The notes below the pieces were generated by a model that worked only from the letters and a program-made list of their open reading frames with translations, did not search any database and was not told the origin of the DNA. Shown in pieces: positions 37,064-44,317 of a DNA stretch of 64,000 bases (position 1 is its first letter; the number at the start of each line of letters is the position of its first letter). This DNA comes from Massilia rubra (GTDB lineage: Bacteria > Pseudomonadota > Gammaproteobacteria > Burkholderiales > Burkholderiaceae_D), in contig NZ_VUYU01000006.1 in the NCBI RefSeq assembly GCF_011682065.1, positions 333,245 through 397,244 on the forward strand, read 5' to 3'. Made by a program: the position numbers and the translations under genes.

Positions 37064-37777
37064 ATGCGAAACACCCTCACCCGCGCACTCGTGCTTGGCG
37101 CGCTTGCGCTCGGCGCGCTCGCCGCGGCCCCGCTGCATGCGGCCGAGCGTCCCGCCGTGCTGCCGGACACCATGGCCCAGCGCCTGCTGGCCTGCGCCTC
37201 CTGCCATGCGAAAAAGGACGTCAACGACGCATACTTTCCGCGTATTTCCGGCAAGCCAGCCGGCTATCTGTACAACCAGCTGCTCAATTTCCGCGAAGGC
37301 CGCCGCCAGTATCCGCTGATGACCTACATGGTCGATCACCTGCCCGACGCTTACCTGCACGAGATCGCCGGACATTTCGCCGCCGAACACTTGCCGCCAC
37401 CGCCGCCGCAAGCGACCCAGGCCACGCCCGCCGTGCTCGCGCGCGGCCGCCAACTGGCCCTGCAAGGCGATGCCGCCATCAAGGTGCCGGCCTGCATCGC
37501 CTGCCACGGCGACAAGCTGACCGGCGTGAGCCCGGCGATTCCCGGCCTGGCCGGCTTGCCGCGCGACTATATCAACGCCCAGTTCGGCGCCTGGCGCACC
37601 AAGACCCGCCGCGCCCACGAGCCCGACTGCATGGCCGTCATCACCGAACGCCTCAGCCTGGAAGACGTGAACGCCGTCTCGTCCTGGCTCGGCACCCAGC
37701 AGGTCGCGCCCGAGGCCCGCCCCGCCGCCGCCATCGCGCGCCCGCTGCCCATCAAGTGCGGCAGCGCCCCGGACTAA
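37064..37777 (+). CDS. Di-haem cytochrome c (c4-like)
   Basis: A 237-residue periplasmic cytochrome with a signal peptide ending LHAAE (residue 27). Two haem-attachment motifs are present, CASCH (about residue 44) and CIACH (about residue 146), each followed by a c4-type fold; the distal ligand methionines are plausible in PLMTYMVDH and DCMAVI. The second half begins after a PPPPPQATQATP linker. It lies 15 bases before the tri-haem cytochrome gene. The two look like an electron-transfer unit for a periplasmic dehydrogenase, which is not itself in the window. Confidence 0.9.
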   Translation: MRNTLTRALVLGALALGALAAAPLHAAERPAVLPDTMAQRLLACASCHAKKDVNDAYFPRISGKPAGYLYNQLLNFREGRRQYPLMTYMVDHLPDAYLHEIAGHFAAEHLPPPPPQATQATPAVLARGRQLALQGDAAIKVPACIACHGDKLTGVSPAIPGLAGLPRDYINAQFGAWRTKTRRAHEPDCMAVITERLSLEDVNAVSSWLGTQQVAPEARPAAAIARPLPIKCGSAPD

Positions 37778-37792
37778 GCCAGGAATCGATTC

Positions 37793-39067
37793 ATGAAAAA
37801 GAAATTACTCATCAGCCTCGCGGCGCTCACCGCCGTGCTTGGCGTGGCCATCGCCGTGGCCTGGCCGCGCAACGACTTCATCGCGTCCAAATCGCCGGCC
37901 GACTTCGCGCCGACCGCCCAGAATATCGCCCGCGGCGCCTACCTGGCCAAGGCTGGCGACTGCATGGCTTGCCACACCGTGCGCGGCGGGGCCGAATACG
38001 CCGGCGGGCGCGCGCTCGAGACGCCCTTCGGCAGCCTGGTCGCGCCGAATATCACCTCCGACCGCGAGACCGGCATCGGCGCCTGGAGCGCCGACGACTT
38101 CTGGAACGCTCTCCACAACGGCAAGTCGCGTGACGGCCGCCTGCTATATCCGGCCTTCCCGTACACCAACTACACTAAGGTCAGCCGCGCCGATGCGGAT
38201 GCCCTGTACGCCTTCATGCAGAGTGTTCCCGCGCAAAAAGCGCCGAGCCAGCCGCATCGCCTGTCGTTCCCGTACAACCAGCAGATCATGCTGGCCGGCT
38301 GGCGCCTGCTGTACTTCAAGCCGGGCGAATACGTGCCGGTCGGCACCCAGAACGCCGAATGGAACCGCGGCGCCTACCTGGTCGAAGGCCTGGGCCACTG
38401 CGCCGCCTGCCACAGCACGCGCAACAGCTTCGGCGCCAGCGAAGAAGGCTTGTCGGGCGGACTGATTCCGATGATCGGCTGGTACGCGCCCTCGCTCACC
38501 TCCGATGCCGAGGCCGGCCTGGGCAGTTGGGAAGTGCCGCACATTGTCGACCTGCTCAAGACCGGCATCTCGCCGCGCGCCACCGTGTTCGGACCGATGG
38601 CCGAAGTGGTGCAGCGCAGCCTGCAGCACCTGGAGACCGACGACGTGACGGCGATGGCGGTGTACCTGAAGTCGCTGCCGGCCACGCCGGCGCCGGCGCT
38701 GGAGGCGTCAAACGATCCGCGCGTGATCACGGTGCTGGCGCAGGGCAAGAAACTATATGAAGCGAACTGCATCGAGTGCCACGGCGCCGACGGCAAAGGC
38801 TTGCCGCCGCACTATCCGCCGCTGGACGGCAACCGCGCGCTGACCATGAAGGAAGCGGTCAACCCGATCCGCATCGTGCTCAACGGTGGCTTTGCGCCGG
38901 GCACGGCCGGCAATCCACGGCCGTACGGCATGCCGCCGTACAGCCACCTGATGGACGATTATGAAGTCGCCGCCGTGGTGAGCTACCTGCGCAATAGCTG
39001 GAGCAACAAGGCGCCGCCGGTGACGGCCTCGGAGGTCAACAAGTACCGGGGCGTACCGCTCGATTGA
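37793..39067 (+). CDS. Tri-haem cytochrome c, alcohol-dehydrogenase subunit type
   Basis: A 424-residue membrane-anchored cytochrome. The uncleaved or signal helix at 5-24 is followed by three cytochrome c domains with motifs CMACH (about 57), CAACH (about 203) and CIECH (about 327). The wording ARGAYLAKAGDCMACHTVRG, GAYLVEGLGHCAACHSTRNS and GKKLYEANCIECHGADGKG matches the cytochrome subunits of membrane-bound PQQ-alcohol, aldehyde or gluconate dehydrogenases. Its last 337 bases are duplicated at 41021-41357. Confidence 0.93.
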   Translation: MKKKLLISLAALTAVLGVAIAVAWPRNDFIASKSPADFAPTAQNIARGAYLAKAGDCMACHTVRGGAEYAGGRALETPFGSLVAPNITSDRETGIGAWSADDFWNALHNGKSRDGRLLYPAFPYTNYTKVSRADADALYAFMQSVPAQKAPSQPHRLSFPYNQQIMLAGWRLLYFKPGEYVPVGTQNAEWNRGAYLVEGLGHCAACHSTRNSFGASEEGLSGGLIPMIGWYAPSLTSDAEAGLGSWEVPHIVDLLKTGISPRATVFGPMAEVVQRSLQHLETDDVTAMAVYLKSLPATPAPALEASNDPRVITVLAQGKKLYEANCIECHGADGKGLPPHYPPLDGNRALTMKEAVNPIRIVLNGGFAPGTAGNPRPYGMPPYSHLMDDYEVAAVVSYLRNSWSNKAPPVTASEVNKYRGVPLD

Positions 39068-39086
39068 CGCCCATTCAGGCCGACCT

Positions 39087-40229
39087 CTACGGCCGTCCCG
39101 CATCGAAGCGCGCCGACAACACGTCGCGGTAATACACCCCGGCCGCATCGTTGCCGCCGATGACGAACAGGCGCCCGTCCACCTCCACCGCCCCCAGGCC
39201 GGCGCGCCCGTTGGGCAACTTGCCGGTGGGCGCGATACGCCAGCGGCCCAGTGCGTCCGGCAAGCTTTCGTTGCGCTGGACATAGTTATAGTTGATCCAG
39301 TTGGCGTAGGCCCCGGTGCCCGGCTGGCCGCCCACGGTCAGCAGCATCGGCGCCTGCGGCCCTTGCGGCGACGGCACGAACACCGAGGCGTGGCCGTACA
39401 AACCCGAGGTCAGGCGCGCGGGCGACGTTTGCCATGGCGCCAGGGTGCCGTCCGGACGCGGCGCCGTGACCTGCACGTCGTCGTACACATCATGCAAGTC
39501 CAGGTCGCCCCAGCCGCCGATCGTCACGATGTGCTTGCGCACCGCCAGCGCCTGCGGCGAACTGCGCCCGCCTTTGATGTGGAAGTTGGCGCTCTGCCAG
39601 GGACCGAGCGCGCAGTCGTTGCCAATTTTGGCGACCTCGACATTGTCCAGGTGCACCGTATCCGGTCCGGTCTGGGTCACCCCCGCCACCGCGTACAAAA
39701 ACGTGCCCTGCTCGCCCGACATGGCCAGCAGGCTGTGGTTCGAACGCGGCGTTTTCAGGCGCGACGGGCTGGTGCTCCACGCCGACAGGCGGCCGTTGGC
39801 CTGGATGCGCGCGAACTGGACATCGTCGTAGTAATTGAGCGAGGTCGGCGTCGACGAGCTGCCGCCACCGAGGAACAGGCAGTTGCCGGCCTGCGCCAGC
39901 GCCGTCCCCGCGCGCGGCGTGGCAAAGGCGGGTTCGACGCTCCACGCGCCGAGGCGGCCGTTGGCCCCGACCCGCGACAGCAGCACACTGTTGTAGTAGG
40001 TCACCACCCCGGTCGACGCGGTGAACTGGTAGCCGCCGGCGACGTAGACATTCTTTCCGGCACTCGTGACCGCGTGATAGGTGCGCGCTTCCGGCAGCGA
40101 TGGTTCCGGCTCGAACGGGCAAAAGGCGGGCGCGTCGGGCGGCATCCACGACTGGCGGCAGTCGCTGTGCTGGGCAAACGCGGCGGGGAAGATCAAAGCG
40201 GCGAGGAGGGGCGCGTACAGCGGTTTCAT
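39087..40229 (-). CDS. Exported kelch-like beta-propeller protein
   Basis: A 380-residue protein starting at 40229 (MKPLYAPLLAALIFPAAFAQ), a clean signal peptide. Six or so kelch-like blades are visible, for example YHAVTSAGKNVYVAGGYQF, GTALAQAGNCLFLGGGSS, SPQALAVRKHIVTIGGWGDL and GLGAVEVDGRLFVIGGND, with the linking motif NGRLGAWS/ANGRLSAWS. The function is unknown; such propellers bind partners or glycans outside the cell. It ends only 19 bases from the tri-haem cytochrome gene, tail to tail. A decayed copy of its 3' end is found at 42282-42396. Confidence 0.85.
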   Translation of the reverse strand: MKPLYAPLLAALIFPAAFAQHSDCRQSWMPPDAPAFCPFEPEPSLPEARTYHAVTSAGKNVYVAGGYQFTASTGVVTYYNSVLLSRVGANGRLGAWSVEPAFATPRAGTALAQAGNCLFLGGGSSSTPTSLNYYDDVQFARIQANGRLSAWSTSPSRLKTPRSNHSLLAMSGEQGTFLYAVAGVTQTGPDTVHLDNVEVAKIGNDCALGPWQSANFHIKGGRSSPQALAVRKHIVTIGGWGDLDLHDVYDDVQVTAPRPDGTLAPWQTSPARLTSGLYGHASVFVPSPQGPQAPMLLTVGGQPGTGAYANWINYNYVQRNESLPDALGRWRIAPTGKLPNGRAGLGAVEVDGRLFVIGGNDAAGVYYRDVLSARFDAGRP

Positions 40230-40469
40230 GGTCAGCTCCGGTTCGATTCCATGCCGGGATGCGCGCGAAGGCCTGGCGGGACGCCTGCTCCGCCGGCATG
40301 CATGCAGAAGCGAGCTGCGCATTAATTGGGAAGTCGATCCTTATGCTAGACCGCAGGGCATGCCGAAGTTTGCGCCAGATCAAACAAGGGCTTGAGAACC
40401 GTTGTGCGGGCGTTGGCGCGCATTGCTCAGATGGGAGTAAGCGTACGATTGAGCAGATCGATCAGCAAA

Positions 40470-40718
40470 TCAAGCCGGCAATTGTATGCGGCGATCCCTG
40501 TTGTACAAATCCTGGAACAGATGGAAGTGAATTGCGCGCAGCGCCGCAAGGGAAAAATCGTCGAAGTCCGGGGTGAATTGTCCGATGCGGGCGTGACTCA
40601 GCTTGACTTCAGCGACTTCCAACGCATGCTCATCGGTGATGCCCAGCTTATTGATCAGTACGTTCGAATGTGGATAGCAATAGCAACCATCCCCGCCCGT
40701 GCCGTACTTACCGGCCAT
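40470..40718 (-). pseudogene. Fic-family toxin, N-terminal fragment (copy 1)
   Basis: Starting at 40718 the frame reads MAGKYGTGGDGCYCYPHSNV, LINKLGITDEHALEVAEVKL and AALRAIHFHLFQDLYN, a convincing match to the N-terminus of Fic (E. coli Fic has the same GxGxDxYxYP and IHRQLYQD pattern). It then breaks off before the conserved FDWAGQLR and the catalytic HxFx(D/E)GNGR motif, ending in unrelated RDRRIQLPA. The AMP-transferase core is therefore missing and the product cannot be active. The start overlaps the stop of the yhfG-like gene by 11 bases, preserving the toxin-antitoxin operon layout. Confidence 0.8.
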
Positions 40719-41019
40719 GTTGCTTCTTGACGGTCGCCGCGCCTGGTTCAACGACCGGGTGGCCGGCGTTTACCGGGGACGACACGAGGCTTTCGAATCG
40801 AAGGCTGGCGCCTACCGGGGGCGGCACCAGCCCTTCGAGCCGCAGGCTGGCGCGGTAATTTTCGAAACGTAATTTAAAGAAAATTTGTCGCTTTTTTTCA
40901 TTCGTCACCATAGCCGAATCCCCCACGCTACAGGTGCACTGCTTACAAAAGAGTGTACCTGAAGGTCTTCTGTGCCACTTTGTTGACGCGCGCTAATAGC
41001 TGCTCCGTCACGGCCGGCC
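40602..41019. repeat. Segmental duplication, copy 1
   Basis: This stretch is the counterpart of 41890-42293 (same order, scattered substitutions and small indels). It covers the 5' part of the Fic fragment, the yhfG-like gene and its upstream region, ending with cgctaatagctgctccgtca, cggccggcc. Here the copy then joins the duplicated cytochrome c tail. Inside it is a 42-base tandem repeat (40765-40806 and 40807-40848), present in both copies. Confidence 0.85.
40708..40911 (-). CDS. YhfG-family antitoxin-like protein (copy 1)
   Basis: A 67-residue frame, MVTNEKKRQIFFKLRFENYR, ASLRLEGL. The NYRASLRLEG element matches YhfG (NFQASRRLEG in E. coli), the small protein encoded before fic that inhibits it. 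After that the gene contains a 42-base internal duplication, giving SLRLEGLVPPPVGA followed by SLRFESLVSSPVNA. It is a short degenerate antitoxin whose partner is truncated, so it is probably non-functional or merely persistent. Confidence 0.65.
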   Translation of the reverse strand: MVTNEKKRQIFFKLRFENYRASLRLEGLVPPPVGASLRFESLVSSPVNAGHPVVEPGAATVKKQHGR

Positions 41020-41020
41020 A

Positions 41021-41357
41021 GGTGCTGGCGCAGGGGAAGAAGCTGAACGAGGCGAACTACATCGCGTGCCACAGCGCCGACGGCAAAGGCTGGCCGCCGC
41101 ACTATCCGCCGCTGGACGGCAACCGTACGCTGACCATGAAAGAAACCGTCAATCCGATCCGCATCGTGCTCAACGGTGGCTTTGCGCCGGGCACGGCCGG
41201 CAATCCACGGCCGAAAGGCATGCCGCCGTACAGCCACCTGATGGATGATTATGAAGTCGCCGCCGTGGTGAGCTACCTGCGCAATAGCTGGGGCAACAAG
41301 GCGCCACCGGTGACGGCCTCGGAGGTCAACAAGTATCGGGGCGTGCCGCTCGACTGA
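41021..41357 (+). pseudogene. Duplicated 3' tail of the tri-haem cytochrome c gene
   Basis: These 337 bases align without gaps to 38731-39067, the end of the tri-haem cytochrome gene including its stop region. The translation keeps NRTLTMKETVNPIRIVLNGG and YEVAAVVSYLRNSW but the haem motif CIECH has become YIACH, losing the first cysteine, so a covalent haem could not be attached normally. There is no signal peptide; the frame simply opens upstream in copy 1 of the Fic/YhfG segment. Confidence 0.9.
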
Positions 41358-41433
41358 GGCATGCTGCAGGGTGGGCGCTGGCCCGCCCTGTTACCGTGAC
41401 TGGCCGGGTTGGCCGCGCTCAAACGGGCACCTA

Positions 41434-41865
41434 AAATCGCGGAGCATCCTCGCATGAAATGATATCGAGCGTGCCGCCGAACTCCCTGAGTGATTCCAGA
41501 TTCCCGATGACCTCGTCAACCAGATTCAAACCATTACTCGTGACATAGTAGTTCGCCATTGATGTCACATGGGGGCCGGCCACGCTACCCCACGGGGGTC
41601 TTTTGGCAAGGTCTTCTATATCCCACACCACATTGGCAGCGCTCAAGGACGCTAGCCCTGCCTTAATCTTTTGCATTTCCAGATACGCGGCATCTGCATT
41701 TTTGGCGGACACGCTGCCTTGGTAAAGGTCATGCATGATGAACGGAAAATTGGAGCCCCAGCGCCCGTTTTCGAGATGCACAGCTACGGTGGACAGCAGC
41801 GAGTGTAAGACACCGCCAGGGCCAATCTGCGTAATCACGCTGCCCTGTTTGAATGCAATCGCCAT
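41434..41865 (-). CDS. Imm70-like immunity protein
   Basis: A 143-residue protein starting MAIAFKQGSVITQIGPGGVL with AGGGAAC before the ATG. The body, HLENGRWGSNFPFIMHDLYQ, ANVVWDIEDLAKRPPWGSVA and MANYYVTSNGLNLVDEVIGN, strongly recalls proteins labelled immunity 70 family, which protect against polymorphic toxins. The gene is intact, lies between the two Fic/YhfG remnants and has no toxin gene beside it, as for many orphan immunity genes in such clusters. The family assignment is from memory. Confidence 0.65.
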
Positions 41866-41880
41866 CGTTCCCTTAAAAAA

Positions 41881-42005
41881 TTAACGCAAGCTTGACTTCA
41901 GCAACTTCCAACGCATGTTCATCGGTCATATCCAGCTTATTGATCGGTAGTTTGAACGTGGATAGCAATATCTATCGAGCATCCTCGCCCGTGCCGCACT
42001 TACCG
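41881..42005 (-). pseudogene. Fic-family toxin, N-terminal fragment (copy 2, more decayed)
   Basis: The counterpart of 40602-40718. The start ATG is lost, an early in-frame TAG follows GKCGTGEDAR, and after a one-base shift the frame reads LLSTFKLPINKLDMTDEHAL and EVAEVKLALI before ending. It is recognisable only by comparison with copy 1. Confidence 0.7.
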
Positions 42006-42293
42006 CGCCGCGCCTGGCGCCACGACCGGCTGGCCGGCGCTTACCGGGGACGACACGAGGCTTTCGAACCGAAGGCTGGCGCCTACCGGGGGCGGCACGA
42101 GCCCTTCGAGCCGCAGGCTGGGGCGGTAATTTTCGAAACGTAATCTGAAGAAAATTTGTCGCTTTTTTTCATTCGTCAACATAGCCGACTCCCCCACGCT
42201 ACACCTGCACTGTTTACAAAAATTGTACCTGACGGTGGTCGTCCTTACCACTTTGTTGAGGCACGCTAATAGCTGCTCCGTCACGGCCGGCCG
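41890..42293. repeat. Segmental duplication, copy 2
   Basis: Homologous to 40602-41019 in the same orientation, with the same 42-base tandem repeat inside (42036-42077 and 42078-42119). At its right end it runs into a recognisable remnant of the kelch gene tail rather than the cytochrome tail, so the two copies differ in what they are joined to. Confidence 0.85.
42000..42182 (-). CDS. YhfG-family antitoxin-like protein (copy 2)
   Basis: A 60-residue frame, MLTNEKKRQIFFRLRFENYR, PSLRLEGLVPPPVGA, SLRFESLVSSPVSA, closely similar to the 40708-40911 product with the same internal duplication but a different end. The conserved alanine of the NYxASLRLEG motif is proline here. The Fic frame that should follow is broken, so any remaining role is doubtful. 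Confidence 0.55.
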   Translation of the reverse strand: MLTNEKKRQIFFRLRFENYRPSLRLEGLVPPPVGASLRFESLVSSPVSAGQPVVAPGAAR

Positions 42294-42396
42294 GCGTCGA
42301 AACGTGCCTCCAGCACATCGAGGCAATACGCGCCGGACGCATCGTTGCCTTCGATAACAAACGGCCCTCCGTCCACATCCACCGCGCAATGCCAAT
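42282..42396 (-). pseudogene. Remnant of the kelch-gene 3' end
   Basis: Read leftward this gives AVDVDGGPFVIEGNDASGAY, then CLDVLEARFDAGRP and a stop. It corresponds to AVEVDGRLFVIGGNDAAGVY, YRDVLSARFDAGRP at the end of the gene at 39087-40229. Only the last blade is present. The substitutions show an older or faster-decaying duplicate than the cytochrome tail at 41021. Confidence 0.8.
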
Positions 42397-42557
42397 CTTC
42401 AAGATGCCCTATCGTCGATGTTGACTAAATGGGGCGTTCTCCAGCTCTAAATTTTCATTCGTACTGCGTTCCCTTGCTTTTTATGCCTTCATGCTCCGCC
42501 TGATTTTCGCTATCGGTTTGACTTGACGCCACCTCGACGAAGCGAATATTTCCCCTG
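42397..42557. other. AT-rich intergenic stretch, no gene seen
   Basis: These 161 bases are lower in GC than their surroundings and show no coding frame, hairpin or repeat that I can support. Confidence 0.4.
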
Positions 42558-42848
42558 TCAACAGAGCGTTCTGATTCCGGAATTGTAAACATCCCACAGG
42601 GCATCTCTACCTACTTCATTGTCACCCATATCAAACGCTCGAAACGCCTCTTGCAACTTAATATCGATAAATTCCGTTTTCTCCAGGTCTTGTTTCAAAT
42701 CTGGACGAATTGTCGACCACAGCGCCTTGATTTCAAAAATATTGCCTTCGTAAGTAACATATCCCCACTCCGGATATGAATCGGGCGCATACGTTGCGGC
42801 GCCACTAAGCTCTGCGGCGAAATCCAACAATTTTTCAGAAAGTGACAT
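42558..42848 (-). CDS. Small acidic hypothetical protein, immunity-like
   Basis: A 96-residue protein starting MSLSEKLLDFAAELSGAATY at 42848, with AGGAG nine bases upstream. The rest is PDSYPEWGYVTYEGNIFEIK, ALWSTIRPDLKQDLEKTEFI and a helical C-terminus. It is acidic, soluble and lacks a signal peptide. The preceding minus frame (about 43000 to 42835) ends with FVIVRPTTMNAVPRRSLRTF, LTPLNAGAECHVTF and overlaps this start. It could be the last part of a lost toxin whose immunity gene this was. No family recognised. Confidence 0.6.
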   Translation of the reverse strand: MSLSEKLLDFAAELSGAATYAPDSYPEWGYVTYEGNIFEIKALWSTIRPDLKQDLEKTEFIDIKLQEAFRAFDMGDNEVGRDALWDVYNSGIRTLC

Positions 42849-43051
42849 GACATTCCGCTCCTGCATTTAACGGCGTAAGAAAAGTCCGAAGTGATCTTCG
42901 AGGAACAGCGTTCATTGTCGTCGGGCGAACAATCACAAAGTCAACGGGTATAAGCGCAATCCATCTCGCGATCGTCAAGTCTGCCCACTTTGCCGGACCA
43001 GCGGCAAAATCTCTTGGCCGGCCCGCAAGGTGGCCAGCCCGAAAATCTGGC

Positions 43052-44206
43052 TTACGCCGCGTCCAGCATCCCGCTATAACACGCGTCCGCAAACCCGATC
43101 CGGTCGGTGGTCGCATTGCGCGCATCCTCGACGCTGATCTTCTTCTCGCGCAGCAGGTTCACCAGCGCCGTGTTCATCGAATGGCAGCCCGCGTTGAACT
43201 TGCCGGTGCCGCCATCCATCAGCGAGCGCACTTCGCCCACCCGGCCCGATTCGATCAAGCGCACCACTTCCGGATTCGAACTGAGACATTCGGTGGCCAG
43301 GTAATAGCGCTCCCCGCCCACCGACGGCAGCAAGGCCTGGCACAGCACGCCGCGCAAGGCGCTCGCCAGGGCCTGCGCCTGCGCGTCCGAATTGCCCAGC
43401 AGGCGCAGCATCTTCTGCAAACCCAGCTCGGTCGAACGCGCGTGCAGGGTGGCCAGCACCAGCGGTCCCGATTCGGCCAGCGCCAGCGCTTCCTGGGCGG
43501 TCTGGGCGTCGCGGATCTCGCCGATCACAATCACGTCCGGCCGCTCGCGCAACGCGTCCAGCGCGCCGAGGTAGTAGCTCTCCACGTCGCCATCAAAACC
43601 CACTTCGCGCTGGGTGATGATGCACTTGCGCTGAGGGATCAGGGTTTCGACCGGGTCTTCGATGGTGATGATGTGGCCCGAGCGCGTCTTGTTGATCTGG
43701 TCGATCATCGAGGCGATCGTAGTCGACTTGCCCTGGCAGGTGTCGCCGATGATCAGTACCAGGCCGCTGGTGAGCAGCGCAAAATCCTGCTCGGCGGCGC
43801 GCAGGCCCAGTTGATTGAGCGGCAGCGGTTCGCGCGGAAAGCGCCGCACCACGCAGCCGAGCCGCTTCTTGCCCTGGAAAGTAAAACAGTTGGCGCGGAT
43901 GCGCGCCGTATGCAGGTCGATCGAACGGTCGAACGCGCGCACGGCGATGCGATCGGACCAATCGGGTTCGATCACTTCGAAGAACTCTTCCAGCTCCTCC
44001 TTGGTAATCGGCGAATCGGTCACCGCCACCAGCCCTTTCGGCTGGCGCAGCATCAGCGGACTATTCTGGTGAATGATGATGTCGCTGAAAATGAGCTTCG
44101 AATTGAGCAGGTGAAGAATCTGTTCGACCAGGGTGCCGAACACCGGATGGTCTTCATTCTCGACATAGGACAAGGTACGAATTTGCGAGGACTGGTGGTT
44201 TTCCAT
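43052..44206 (-). CDS. PilT-like secretion/retraction ATPase with unusual Walker A
   Basis: A 384-residue ATPase of the PilT/GspE superfamily. The N-terminal domain (HLLNSKLIFSDIIIHQNSPL, LMLRQPKGLV) corresponds to the PilT N-domain SDLHI region with altered sequence. Walker A at 154-162 is GDTCQGKST instead of the common GPTGSGKST, but still fits GxxxxGKS/T. The Asp box ITIEDPVE, Walker B VIVIGEIRDAQTA and His box LATLHARS are intact. The start at 44206 (MENHQSSQI) lacks a clear ribosome-binding site. It stands alone, unlike pilT-pilU pairs, so it may be a PilT paralogue modulating type IV pili or another secretion machine. Confidence 0.88.
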   Translation of the reverse strand: MENHQSSQIRTLSYVENEDHPVFGTLVEQILHLLNSKLIFSDIIIHQNSPLMLRQPKGLVAVTDSPITKEELEEFFEVIEPDWSDRIAVRAFDRSIDLHTARIRANCFTFQGKKRLGCVVRRFPREPLPLNQLGLRAAEQDFALLTSGLVLIIGDTCQGKSTTIASMIDQINKTRSGHIITIEDPVETLIPQRKCIITQREVGFDGDVESYYLGALDALRERPDVIVIGEIRDAQTAQEALALAESGPLVLATLHARSTELGLQKMLRLLGNSDAQAQALASALRGVLCQALLPSVGGERYYLATECLSSNPEVVRLIESGRVGEVRSLMDGGTGKFNAGCHSMNTALVNLLREKKISVEDARNATTDRIGFADACYSGMLDAA

Positions 44207-44317
44207 CTGGCTCTTGGCGTGATCAATAGTGCCGATAATTATAAGACCAGTCCCCGCAAAAAATTGCAATCCTGAAAGATAATTTTTCAAAATTGTCACA
44301 TTGCAGCCCTTCCAGTG

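Noticed and set aside
40905..41237. 110-codon minus-strand frame over the cytochrome tail copy
   Set aside because: It is the same antisense frame seen opposite the intact cytochrome gene (38753-39283) and simply came along with the duplication.
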